Positions 42,617 through 52,177 of a stretch of 64,000 nt of DNA are shown piece by piece. The DNA is from a virus, in the IMG/VR virus record IMGVR_UViG_3300042868_011225, positions 1 to 64,000 of that record; one strand, written 5' to 3'. Every line of letters begins with the position of its first letter. Positions within the stretch are counted from its first letter, which is position 1. Under the pieces are notes generated by a model that searched no databases, was not told the origin of the DNA, and saw only the letters and a list, made by a program, of their open reading frames with translations. The position numbers were made by a program, and so were the translations under genes.

Positions 42617-44926
42617 ATGCAAGTAATAAAAAGAAACGGACAAAAAATAGATTTTAATCCAAATAAAATCTTACTAAGAATAAAAAAACAATCAGATGGG
42701 TTAAAAGTTAACCCTGATGAGTTGTTCTTGAAAGTAACGCAAGGTATTGCAGACAACATGACCACAAACGAAGTTGATGACTTGATTTCGATTGTTGCTG
42801 AATCATTATCAATGAATCACCCAGATTATTCAATCTTGGCAGCTAACATAGCTATTAGTAAGCTTCATAAAGAAACTGAAGATAACTTTATGAAAGCAAC
42901 CAAGAAACAATACAATGCTGGATTGTTAAATGATTTCTATTACAATAAAGTAAAAGAAAATATTGAACTTATTGAGTCAGTGATTAATTATAAAAGAGAT
43001 TTTCATTTTGATTATTTTGGATGGTGTTCACTCAAAGACATTTATCTTTTGAAAACAAAGGACGGTCAATTGGTTGAAAGACCACAACAATTATATATTC
43101 GTGTTGCTCTTATGGTAACTAATAATGCTGAAGATTTTATAGAAAAATATAATGATTTAAGCAATCAAAAAGAATCTCCAGCAACACCAATTAAAATCAA
43201 TATTGGAACAAAGATTGGTCAAATTGCATCATGTAATTTATCAATTGTTCCAGATGATTCAACTGAAGGGTTATTAGGAATGTTAGGTAGAATATCTATT
43301 TCATCTTCTAAAGCTGAAGGAATTGGATTAGCAGTTTCAAATATTCGTTCTAAAGAAACCAATGTTGGTAATTCTGACGGTAAAGCAGGTGGTATATTCA
43401 AATATCTTAAAGTAGTAAATGAAGCACTTAGATTCTGGAACCAACGTGGTAAAAGACCTGGTTCATGTGCTATTTATATAGAACCATGGCATAAAGATAT
43501 CTTTGATGTGTTGGATATGAGAAAGAAAACTGGTGATGATACACTTAGGGCTAGAGATTTATTTTCAGCACTTTGGATTCCAGATAATTTCATGAGAGCA
43601 GTAGAAGCAAATTCTGATTGGTATTTATTTTGTCCCCATGACATCAAAGTAGCTGGTTTAAAACCATTTTACGAAATTTACGGAGCTGAATATGAAGAAG
43701 AGTATAATAAAGCTGTAGAGATGGGTATTGGTACCAAAATCAAAGCACATGATTTGTGGTTGAAAATACTTGAAGCACAAATTGAAAGCGGAATGCCTTA
43801 TATGTGTTTTAAAGATTCAGCAAACATCAAATCGAACCAAAAGAATATGGGTGTTATTCACTCTAGTAACTTATGTAGTGAGATTATGGAAGTAACAGAT
43901 GCCAACACAACAGCTATTTGTACACTTACTAGTATTCCAGTACAAAAATTTGTTGTTGATGGGGAGTATGATTATAGCGAATTAGGTCGTGTTGCTCGTT
44001 CAGTAACAAAATCACTTAATATCGCTATTGATGTAAACGAATATTCTACCGAAGAAGGTCGTAAGGGTGGTTTAGAGCAAAGAGCTCTAGGAATTGGTAT
44101 CCAAGGTTTAGCTGACGTATTTGCGTTGCTTAAATTGCCTTTTACAAGTCCATTAGCTAGAACGATTAATAAAACAATCTTCGAAACGATTTATTTCAAT
44201 GCGTTGAGACAATCATGCGACTTGGCAAAAGAAACTGCTTTAACTTATGATGGTTACGAAGGTTCACCGATATCGCAAGGTATTTTCCAATGGGAAATGT
44301 GGGGTTTAACTGAAGCTGATTTATCTGGAATGTATGATTGGAAAACATTAAGAGAAGACATTTTAATTTATGGGGTTAGAAACTCTTTGGTTACAACATG
44401 CCCACCAACAGCAAGTTCTGCACGTGTAATTGGGTCAAATGAAGCTTTCGAACCATTCACATCTAACTTATATGTTCGTAGAGTAACTGGTGGTGAGTTT
44501 GCAATGGTGAATAAACACTTGGTTAGAGAATTAGAAGAAGAAGGAATTTGGAATAGAGAAACACTACAAGAATTGATGAAAAATGATGGTAGTGTTCAAA
44601 ACATACCAACAATTAATGAAGATATTAAAGAGAGATATAAAACAGTTTGGGAAATATCACAAAAATCTCTTATTGAAATGTCAGCTGAGAGAGGGCCATT
44701 TGTAGACCAGTCACAAAGTCTTAACATTTTCTTTTCTACACCAACAGTTGGGAAGTTAACTACTTCACATACACTAGCATGGAAATTAGGGCTTAAAACA
44801 GGTCAATATTATTTGAGAAGTGAATCAGTCGATAACAAAGCGAAACACTTAGCAATCGATATGGATAAGAATAAACCAGAAAAACCGCAAGACAGTCAAT
44901 TTGAATGCTTCGGTTGTTCATCATAA
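42617..44926 (+). CDS. nrdA: Class I ribonucleotide reductase large subunit
   Basis: A 769-residue NrdA of usual length. Residues 1-90 are an ATP-cone (V-I-K-R-N-G-Q-K-I-D-F), so allosteric activity control may be kept. Catalytic residues: redox Cys206 (S-C-N-L-S), Asn418, Cys420 and Glu422 (S-N-L-C-S-E), redox partner Cys435 (A-I-C-T-L-T-S), and the P-T-A-S-S-A-R loop near 601. The swinging C-terminal arm has Cys764 and Cys767 (E-C-F-G-C-S-S) for thioredoxin or glutaredoxin reduction. It closes the replication block and is followed by a strong terminator. Confidence 0.96.
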   Translation: MQVIKRNGQKIDFNPNKILLRIKKQSDGLKVNPDELFLKVTQGIADNMTTNEVDDLISIVAESLSMNHPDYSILAANIAISKLHKETEDNFMKATKKQYNAGLLNDFYYNKVKENIELIESVINYKRDFHFDYFGWCSLKDIYLLKTKDGQLVERPQQLYIRVALMVTNNAEDFIEKYNDLSNQKESPATPIKINIGTKIGQIASCNLSIVPDDSTEGLLGMLGRISISSSKAEGIGLAVSNIRSKETNVGNSDGKAGGIFKYLKVVNEALRFWNQRGKRPGSCAIYIEPWHKDIFDVLDMRKKTGDDTLRARDLFSALWIPDNFMRAVEANSDWYLFCPHDIKVAGLKPFYEIYGAEYEEEYNKAVEMGIGTKIKAHDLWLKILEAQIESGMPYMCFKDSANIKSNQKNMGVIHSSNLCSEIMEVTDANTTAICTLTSIPVQKFVVDGEYDYSELGRVARSVTKSLNIAIDVNEYSTEEGRKGGLEQRALGIGIQGLADVFALLKLPFTSPLARTINKTIFETIYFNALRQSCDLAKETALTYDGYEGSPISQGIFQWEMWGLTEADLSGMYDWKTLREDILIYGVRNSLVTTCPPTASSARVIGSNEAFEPFTSNLYVRRVTGGEFAMVNKHLVRELEEEGIWNRETLQELMKNDGSVQNIPTINEDIKERYKTVWEISQKSLIEMSAERGPFVDQSQSLNIFFSTPTVGKLTTSHTLAWKLGLKTGQYYLRSESVDNKAKHLAIDMDKNKPEKPQDSQFECFGCSS

Positions 44927-44933
44927 CAAAATC

Positions 44934-44961
44934 AAAGGGACCTAAATGGTCCCTTTTTTTA
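44934..44961 (+). terminator. Rho-independent terminator after nrdA
   Basis: AAAGGGACC pairs perfectly with GGTCCCTTT (TAAAT loop), followed by a T-run. Confidence 0.93.
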
Positions 44962-44997
44962 TTTGCCATATTTACTTATAAAAATAATTTATTATCA

Positions 44998-45005
44998 TAT
45001 TTATC
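44998..45005 (+). promoter_or_regulatory. TATTTATC motif variant before the wedge genes
   Basis: One mismatch from TATTTATA; it ends 15 nt before the ATG at 45021. It follows the nrdA terminator and heads the long wedge operon. Confidence 0.4.
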
Positions 45006-45020
45006 TAAAAAAGAATAAGT

Positions 45021-45398
45021 ATGAAATATATTAATATAAATTACCCATTTAAAGACAGTCCTAAAGGGTTTTTTTTAGATTTAAATTCTGATGATGCATC
45101 AGCTATTAAAGCTGACCTTATGCATTTAGTTTTAACTAGAAAAGGACAAAGACTTTACAACCCAGATTTCGGAACAGATTTATTAAAATTTATCTTCGAA
45201 CCCAACGATGGTTTAACACTTGCAGATATTAAATCAGAAATAACTACAGTAATAAAAAGATATTTACCTAAACTAAGTGTTGATGGAATAACAGTAGTTG
45301 AATCCCCTGAAAGTGAATATGCTGCAGTAGTTACAATAAAATATACAATAACAGATGATGTCTTTACTACACAAGACTTAGTAATAATAAATATATAA
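45021..45398 (+). CDS. Baseplate wedge protein (T4 gp25-like)
   Basis: A 125-residue protein (T4 gp25 is 132). It has the gp25/GPW signature: A-I-K-A-D-L-M-H-L-V-L-T-R-K-G-Q-R near residue 28, then N-P-D-F-G-T-D-L-L-K-F-I-F-E-P, and I-K-R-Y-L-P-K-L near 78. gp25 starts sheath polymerisation and links wedge to hub. The stop and the next ATG share a base (TAATG), so it is coupled to the gp6-like gene, the same pair order as in many contractile phages. Confidence 0.92.
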   Translation: MKYININYPFKDSPKGFFLDLNSDDASAIKADLMHLVLTRKGQRLYNPDFGTDLLKFIFEPNDGLTLADIKSEITTVIKRYLPKLSVDGITVVESPESEYAAVVTIKYTITDDVFTTQDLVIINI

Positions 45399-47218
45399 TG
45401 GCAAATACAGGAATACAATATACCTCTAGAAACTTCGCTGAAATACGTAGCGATTTGGTGAATATGGTTAAACAATACTATCCAGATGTTTTTGGAGATT
45501 TTAATGATGCATCGGTAGGTATGATGCTTTTAGAGCTTAATGCGGCTGTTGGTGATATGTTATCAACCAATACTGATAGAATGTTTCAAGAAACACAAAT
45601 TGATTACGCTAAAGAAAGAAAATCAATTCTTTCCATGGCTAGAACATTTGGGTTAAAAATACCAGGCAAGAGACCTAGTGTAACGATTGTAGATTTTTCA
45701 GTAACCGTTCCAGTGTTAGGTGATTCATTTGATATCTCATACGCTCCAATTATTAGAACAGGTTCCCAAGTTAATGGAGCTGGTAAAATTTTTGAAGTTA
45801 ATAATGATATTGATTTTAGTAATCCGTTTAATATAAGCGGAATACCTAATAGACTTATAATACCAAATGTTGATTCAAACGGTAATTTATCTAATTATAC
45901 TTTAACAAAAAGAGAAATTGTATCTAATGGTTCTTCTAAAGTTTTTAAAAGAGTTTTAACTAGTGCCGATGTTAGGCCATTTTTAGAGATTGTTTTACCA
46001 GAAGATAACGTAATTTCAATTGAGTCAATCATTACATTACCAGGAACTAACTTTACAAAGTTGCCAACACTTGATGATTTTTTAAACTTAGATAATAGAT
46101 GGTTTGAAATGGATGCTTTAGCTGAAGATAAAGTTTTTATAGAAGATAATTCTAGAATTACCGATAGTACTAGTGTAAGACCAGGAAAGTATATTTCAAC
46201 AAATAAAAAATTTATTAGAGAATATACAGATTTAGGTTTTACCAAGATTATTTTAGGTGGTGGTAATCAAGATACTAGTAGTCTTTGTGATTTTGATACA
46301 AATATTGCTTTGGTTAATCAAATTGGTGATTTTATCAATAATATGTCTTTAGGTGTTACACCAACAGCTAATACTACTATGTTTATCAAATATAGAGTGG
46401 GTGGTGGTTCAGAAAGCAACGTTGGGCCAAACGTATTAACTAGTGTAGGGTTAATAAACATGAATGTTAACGGCTCTAAACCATTGATAAATGCAGCTGT
46501 TAAAGCTTCTCTTACAGTTAATAACGCATTTCCAGCTTTAGGTGGTAAAAATGAACCTAGTGTTGAAGAAATTAGAAATCTTGTAAGATATAATTTTGCT
46601 TCACAAAATAGAGCTGTAACCATTAAAGATTATCAAACTAGAATAGCTCAGATGCCTGGTAACTTTGGTGTACCATTCAGATGTGGTGTTTTTGAACAAC
46701 AAAATAAAATTAAAGTTTACATTCTTAGCCTAGATGCTCAATCTAAATTAACAAACAATTCAACTAGTGTTCTTAGAGAGAACATAGCAAATTATTTAGC
46801 TGATTTTAGAATGATTAATGATTACGTTGAAATCACCAATGGTAGAATAATTAATTTAGGTTTTCAAGTTGATTTAATGGTTGATAAAAAACAACCACAA
46901 GGTCAAATCATTAGTCAGGTAATTTCAGACATACAATCGTATATGGATATAAACAAATATCAAATGGGTGATAATATTTATCTATCATCATTGATAGAAA
47001 CTATTAATAATGTTGCTGGTGTATTAAACGTAATTGATTTGAGAGTTTATAATAAAGTGGGACAAGGTAAATATAGTCTTAATGAAATTTCCCAACCATA
47101 TTCTGACGTTAATACTAGACAAGTAGATATTATAACGGATTATACCCTTTTTGGTGAACCGATTAGTATGTTTGAGATTAAAGACCCAACTACCGATATC
47201 ATAGTTAGAGTAAAATAA
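45398..47218 (+). CDS. Baseplate wedge protein (T4 gp6 / gpJ-like)
   Basis: A 606-residue protein (T4 gp6 is 660). It starts with Y-T-S-R-N-F-A-E-I-R-S-D-L, then F-G-D-F-N-D-A-S-V-G-M-M-L-L-E-L-N-A-A-V-G-D near 35-57, the baseplate J-like signature. The middle is beta-rich. Near 395-425, N-F-A-S-Q-N-R-A-V-T-I-K-D-Y is the conserved core motif of gp6/gpJ. It forms the ring joining wedges in the baseplate. It is translationally coupled to the gp25-like gene. Confidence 0.9.
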   Translation: MANTGIQYTSRNFAEIRSDLVNMVKQYYPDVFGDFNDASVGMMLLELNAAVGDMLSTNTDRMFQETQIDYAKERKSILSMARTFGLKIPGKRPSVTIVDFSVTVPVLGDSFDISYAPIIRTGSQVNGAGKIFEVNNDIDFSNPFNISGIPNRLIIPNVDSNGNLSNYTLTKREIVSNGSSKVFKRVLTSADVRPFLEIVLPEDNVISIESIITLPGTNFTKLPTLDDFLNLDNRWFEMDALAEDKVFIEDNSRITDSTSVRPGKYISTNKKFIREYTDLGFTKIILGGGNQDTSSLCDFDTNIALVNQIGDFINNMSLGVTPTANTTMFIKYRVGGGSESNVGPNVLTSVGLINMNVNGSKPLINAAVKASLTVNNAFPALGGKNEPSVEEIRNLVRYNFASQNRAVTIKDYQTRIAQMPGNFGVPFRCGVFEQQNKIKVYILSLDAQSKLTNNSTSVLRENIANYLADFRMINDYVEITNGRIINLGFQVDLMVDKKQPQGQIISQVISDIQSYMDINKYQMGDNIYLSSLIETINNVAGVLNVIDLRVYNKVGQGKYSLNEISQPYSDVNTRQVDIITDYTLFGEPISMFEIKDPTTDIIVRVK

Positions 47219-47281
47219 TCTTTCCTTATTCATTATTTAGGTTATATTAATCCAAATAATAAAAATTAAAAAAATAAAAGT

Positions 47282-47671
47282 ATGAGTTGCGGATGTAAAG
47301 CAAAAAAAGGTGAAGGAACACCAACTAACTTGTTAGATAATAATGAAAATAAACCTAAAGTATCTATAACAACTAATATTATTCATTATTCAATGAAAAT
47401 GATAGGTTTTTTAGTTGCTATGGTTTTATTACCTATTATAATGGTGGCAATTGCTTACTATATGTTTAATTTAATAGTAATGACCAAGGAAATAGATATC
47501 AAACCATTATTTATTTCATTATCTAAATTTATGAAAAAAGTAGCTAAAGATAATGCTGACGATGATGATGACGATGATGACGATGATGATGATGCAGAAT
47601 GGGAAGATATTGACCCAGATGAATTTGAATTAATAGGTGTAGATGATATAACAAATAAAGAGAATAAATAA
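47282..47671 (+). CDS. Small membrane protein with 12-Asp tract (129 aa)
   Basis: The N-terminus is M-S-C-G-C-K-A-K-K, and one strong membrane segment or hairpin lies near residues 37-68 (G-F-L-V-A-M-V-L-L-P-I-I-M-V-A-I). A basic amphipathic stretch follows, then twelve consecutive Asp, then an acidic tail. It is encoded between wedge genes and coupled (TAATG) to the 1501-residue gene, which also has a membrane-like segment, so the two may act together. Holin, ejection or virion roles are all possible; none has direct support. Confidence 0.7.
   Translation: MSCGCKAKKGEGTPTNLLDNNENKPKVSITTNIIHYSMKMIGFLVAMVLLPIIMVAIAYYMFNLIVMTKEIDIKPLFISLSKFMKKVAKDNADDDDDDDDDDDDAEWEDIDPDEFELIGVDDITNKENK
47558..47593 (+). 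repeat. GAY12 trinucleotide tract (12 Asp codons)
   Basis: Twelve consecutive GAT/GAC codons. The mix of GAT and GAC breaks the nucleotide repeat, suggesting that the poly-Asp is kept by selection rather than by recent slippage. Confidence 0.9.
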
Positions 47672-50600
47672 TGTCAAAAGCGATAAGAATAAGAACAACA
47701 CCAAATGGTGGTGATAACTATATTAAGGTTAAACTAGAACAAGATTTTGATTTTCTAGAGATATTATCATTGAATATAAATCAAGAAGATGTTTATAAAC
47801 GATTTTCTTCTGATTATGGTGTCATCGTTGGTAGAGTAATTATCAACGGTGGTTTTGGTGTTCCAAATGCAAAAGTAAGTGTTTTTATACCGTTGGATAA
47901 CATTGATAAAAATGATGTCTTAAAAAGAGGTTTATATCCTTATGAAAAAATCAATGATAAAAATAGTGATGGTATCAGATATAATCTATTAACTCAAGAT
48001 TCTCAATCACAAAATGAATGTTTTACATCAATTGGTACCTTCCCAACAAAAAGAGAAGTTTTAGATAATGATGTTATGTTAGAAGTGTATTGTAAATATT
48101 ATAAATTTACAACGACTACTAATCAGGCTGGTGATTTTATGATTTTTGGCGTACCACTAGGTAATCACAATGTTCACTTGGATGCAGATATTTCAGATAT
48201 TGGTATTGCATCACAAAGACCTTATGATATGATTTCTAAAGGTGCTAGTATCTCTAGATTTGATTCAACTACTAAATTTTCTACTGGAACCAATTTAGAT
48301 AAATTAATGCAAGTAAAAAGCTTGGATGCAGGTGTAAACGTACAACCATTTTGGGGTGATAAAGAAAGTTATGAAATAGGTATTACTCGTTTAGATTTAG
48401 ATTTAAATTATGACATAACACCAGCGGCTATCTTTATGGGTAGTATATTTGGTGATAAAGATAAACATAGTGTTAACAAAAGATGTAGACCTAGAAAAAA
48501 ATTGGGTCTTTTAGACGAACAAATGACCAATGAAGGTACTATTCGTATGATTAGAAAAACCCTCGATAATAAAATTGAAGAATTTAATGTTGATGGGTCA
48601 GAACTTATTGATGATAAAGGTGCATGGGCATACCAAGTTCCAATGAATTTAGATTATATGGTTACCGATGAAGAGGGTAATCTTATTTTATCTGACGACC
48701 CTGATAAAGGGATTCCAACAAGAGCTAGAGTAAGATTTAACATTGGTATGACTAATGATGGTGGTTTAGGTAGGCTTAGAACAAGGGCTAGGTATTTAGT
48801 ACCTAATAACCCTAAAGTTCTATCTGAGATTGACTATGAGTTTGGTGCTAAAACAAAAAACACTAGTTTTAGAGATTTACATTGGAATAAAATATATACT
48901 GTTAGTAATTATATTAGTAGGTTCCAAAGAAATAACGTATTTACTGGTGCTTTAACTAGAGCAGCAACAGGTATTAAAGATGTTGAAAACACTGGCAAAG
49001 TGGCTTTTCCTTATAATAGAGTAAATACTGAAAATAACCCTATATTTTTTATTATTTGTTTAATTATGTGGATTCTTATCCTTGTAATTTTCTTTATGAA
49101 TTATATTGTTTTTCCTATTATTAATTTCTTTTTAGGTATTGTTAAAGATTTTTTCAAAACTCTTTGCCGTATTAAGATATGGAAGTGGAGACCATTCCGT
49201 TTTGCTTGTCGTATTGCCGATAGTATTAATTTTGTTGCGTGTATTGCAGTATCATGTCCATTTGATGATGGTTATAGTTATTCACCTGGTTGTTATAGTA
49301 GTAGTAGAGGATTTGGTGCTTTATGTGACGAAAGTGGTTGTCCTACTTACTATCCTGGTGATAGTTTCGGTCATGGTACTCCAGATTGTGGGTTAAGTGA
49401 TTGTATCGCTTTTGAAATGGCTAGAACACTAAACTTATTCCAATTTGATTTTTATAATGATTGGGTTAATGGTAGTTTATTTAGTTATTTATTAAAATAT
49501 AAAAGAAGAAAAAATAAATCAGAAAAATTCTGTGAATCAAATTGTGAAGATATTGCAGGTGGTGGTGTTGATGGAAATAATAATGGTACTGCTGATAATA
49601 AGTGTTATAGTAGTTTATTGATGGACACCTGTTTCAGAAGTGGTAAAGATTCACAAAAAAATACTAGAGGTATTGGTATTAATGAAGGGGTTATCAAAAA
49701 AGTTGGTACTGAATTTTATTACGCTGCAACAAATAGAAGTACTGACCTTAGACTATTTTCAACTGAAATAGTTAATTTAGGTTCAGTATTTGAATGTGAT
49801 TGGCAAGGTATACCTAAAATACAAAAATTATTAATACCTACAACATTTAAAGTACCACCAGATACTCAAGAATTAACCGATGATAAAACACAGGTAGAAA
49901 CTACTGGTATGGTTGATATTGGTGGTAATACGTGTGGTAATTTTTTCGATATTAATTGTTTAGGTCTTCATGTTGACCCTAGACAATGTGTCAATGTTAG
50001 ACATATTTGTGAAATGGGTGTTGATATTGACGAAGCAACGTTTTCCCCAACTGATAATAATACTTTAACTAATCAAGCTGATTGCATTATTGGTAAGTTA
50101 GATATTGATGATAATTTTGGTAAATGGACTAGAGATGTTTTCTATGGTTTAAACCAAACAGCCACACCATGGATTGGATTAACTAGTTTAACTATACCAC
50201 CAGCAGGATTTTCAACTGACTTTAATCTACAGAATGCAGGTGACTACAATCAAACTGCTGTTGGACCTAATGGTGCTGATTATGTTAGTTTTAGAAATAT
50301 AAGTATTAACAATGCACCTGCTAGTGATAATACTTTTGGTCAATCAGACCACTCATATTATTTTTATTTTGGATTAGAACCAGGTAGTACTGGTTTGGAT
50401 AAAATGAATAAAAAATTCTTTGCTGCTTGTATTAAACCAGAAAGAAATAGTATTGTAATTGAATCAAATTCTATCCCAGATATATTAAGTGGTGGTTCTG
50501 GTTGCATTAATTTTTCATTTATTGGTGGTACTGGACCATTCAATTACACAATCACTGGACTAAATGACCCACAAGGTAATCCGTTAAATATAACACCACA

Positions 50601-52176
50601 AACAGGTTCTGTACCAAATAGTAACACTACTACGCCAAACATATGTGGTTTTTATCCTGGAACTTATTTAATTTCGGCAACAGACGCATTAGGTACACCA
50701 ATTACAGATACTATTTCAGTCAATGGGGCAACACCTTTATACTGTTATAGTTTTGTTTCTAAATTGTTAAGTATTGATACCGCAACAGATGGTGAGATAA
50801 CGATAGGAAATGCTGGTGGTGGAGTCGCACCATTACGTTACACACTTAAAACTTCACAAGGTGTTACTGTTCCTGGTGTTGGTGGACCTGCTCTAGCAAC
50901 GACAAATTTGGTTTTAGGTGGGTTAGCTAGTGATTTGATTGGTTATACATTGAGAATTTACGATTCAGCAGTACCACCTGCTGAATGTATAACAACTGGT
51001 TTAACAATAACAGGTCCTAGTGTTATAAATATTAGATACACTGGAACAAATATACATTGTGCTGGTGAAGATACTGGTGCCATTAAGTTAGAAATTAATG
51101 GTGGTGTTCCACCATATACAACAAATATTGTTGGTCCAGATGGTTATCAAAATACTAGTTTAAATTTAGCTGGTTTAGCACCAGGGTCATATACGGTAAC
51201 AGTTGTTGATTCTGTTGGTTCTGCGGCAACACAAACATATTCACTAATAGAAGAAAATCCACTATTAACAATACTTAGAGCAAATGCTACTGACACCTCA
51301 AAACAATGTGACCCATTATTCCATAATATACCTTTTGATATTACTACTGGAGGTCCTCCTGGATTTCAAGCAAATGTTCAATATAGTCTAGATGCTGGTG
51401 ATACATGGGTAGATATTCAATTATCACCAACATCTGGTGTTAGATATGTACTATCAATAGGTCAGGGATTAGTTACTACAGACGGAGTTTTAATTAGATT
51501 TTGGGTTGATAATTTCCCTCGTCCAGGTATAGACCCTTGTTATTCTGAGGAATTAGTGTATGAACTTGATGAAATAAGACTACCACCTATGATTCCTGCT
51601 GGTAAAGCATATATTATGGATGGTTTACTTACTCAATACACACCAGCACTAGAAGCTATTTATAACAACAAAAGACAATGTAATGCTAACACTGGTACTT
51701 ATACGTTTAGTTTAGCTCATTTAGATATGGGCTTTACTAGCAGAGCACCTTATACTATTGATTATAAAGTAGATTCTACTGTTGCAACTACACAAACACT
51801 AACTCATTACAATGGATTAGTAACACTTACAGGTAGTAAAGGACCTGGTGATAATAACGTTGATTTTTACGTTAGAATAACTGATAACAAAGGTTGTACG
51901 TTCCCAGCTAACGCAACAAATGCCGCAAATACATGGTATAATGCTAGGGTTGCTTTACCTGCAGCTACATTGGCCTTAACCTCAATACAAACAACAGGAC
52001 CTAGTAGTGGTAATTATACACATATATTTACAGTTACTGGTGGTATAGCTCCCCTAACACTTGGTGCCAGTACTCCAATAAGTTCTGGTGTGCCACGTAC
52101 AATTGTTAACAATAGTTTGGTTTATGTTAATACGGTTACCGATGCTAATGGTTGTGTAATTCAAATTATAGGATAA
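47671..52176 (+). CDS. Large tail/baseplate protein with membrane-like segment and SprB-type repeats (1501 aa)
   Basis: Residues about 45-170 resemble a carboxypeptidase-regulatory-like beta domain (G-V-I-V-G-R-V-I-I-N-G-G-F-G-V-P-N-A-K-V, later A-G-D-F-M-I-F-G-V-P). Residues about 455-495 are very hydrophobic (F-F-I-I-C-L-I-M-W-I-L-I-L-V-I-F-F) and are followed by a Cys-rich stretch. Three Ig-like modules occupy about 940-1200; the third, from residue 1130, is a clean SprB repeat (C-A-G-E-D-T-G-A-I, N-G-G-V-P-P-Y, A-P-G-S-Y-T-V-T-V-V-D). Further Ig-like modules reach the C-terminus. SprB repeats are known from Flavobacterium gliding adhesins, so transfer from a host is likely. It is coupled to the small membrane gene upstream, and the next gene starts 1 nt after its stop. 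Confidence 0.7.
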   Translation: MSKAIRIRTTPNGGDNYIKVKLEQDFDFLEILSLNINQEDVYKRFSSDYGVIVGRVIINGGFGVPNAKVSVFIPLDNIDKNDVLKRGLYPYEKINDKNSDGIRYNLLTQDSQSQNECFTSIGTFPTKREVLDNDVMLEVYCKYYKFTTTTNQAGDFMIFGVPLGNHNVHLDADISDIGIASQRPYDMISKGASISRFDSTTKFSTGTNLDKLMQVKSLDAGVNVQPFWGDKESYEIGITRLDLDLNYDITPAAIFMGSIFGDKDKHSVNKRCRPRKKLGLLDEQMTNEGTIRMIRKTLDNKIEEFNVDGSELIDDKGAWAYQVPMNLDYMVTDEEGNLILSDDPDKGIPTRARVRFNIGMTNDGGLGRLRTRARYLVPNNPKVLSEIDYEFGAKTKNTSFRDLHWNKIYTVSNYISRFQRNNVFTGALTRAATGIKDVENTGKVAFPYNRVNTENNPIFFIICLIMWILILVIFFMNYIVFPIINFFLGIVKDFFKTLCRIKIWKWRPFRFACRIADSINFVACIAVSCPFDDGYSYSPGCYSSSRGFGALCDESGCPTYYPGDSFGHGTPDCGLSDCIAFEMARTLNLFQFDFYNDWVNGSLFSYLLKYKRRKNKSEKFCESNCEDIAGGGVDGNNNGTADNKCYSSLLMDTCFRSGKDSQKNTRGIGINEGVIKKVGTEFYYAATNRSTDLRLFSTEIVNLGSVFECDWQGIPKIQKLLIPTTFKVPPDTQELTDDKTQVETTGMVDIGGNTCGNFFDINCLGLHVDPRQCVNVRHICEMGVDIDEATFSPTDNNTLTNQADCIIGKLDIDDNFGKWTRDVFYGLNQTATPWIGLTSLTIPPAGFSTDFNLQNAGDYNQTAVGPNGADYVSFRNISINNAPASDNTFGQSDHSYYFYFGLEPGSTGLDKMNKKFFAACIKPERNSIVIESNSIPDILSGGSGCINFSFIGGTGPFNYTITGLNDPQGNPLNITPQTGSVPNSNTTTPNICGFYPGTYLISATDALGTPITDTISVNGATPLYCYSFVSKLLSIDTATDGEITIGNAGGGVAPLRYTLKTSQGVTVPGVGGPALATTNLVLGGLASDLIGYTLRIYDSAVPPAECITTGLTITGPSVINIRYTGTNIHCAGEDTGAIKLEINGGVPPYTTNIVGPDGYQNTSLNLAGLAPGSYTVTVVDSVGSAATQTYSLIEENPLLTILRANATDTSKQCDPLFHNIPFDITTGGPPGFQANVQYSLDAGDTWVDIQLSPTSGVRYVLSIGQGLVTTDGVLIRFWVDNFPRPGIDPCYSEELVYELDEIRLPPMIPAGKAYIMDGLLTQYTPALEAIYNNKRQCNANTGTYTFSLAHLDMGFTSRAPYTIDYKVDSTVATTQTLTHYNGLVTLTGSKGPGDNNVDFYVRITDNKGCTFPANATNAANTWYNARVALPAATLALTSIQTTGPSSGNYTHIFTVTGGIAPLTLGASTPISSGVPRTIVNNSLVYVNTVTDANGCVIQIIG

Positions 52177-52177
52177 A

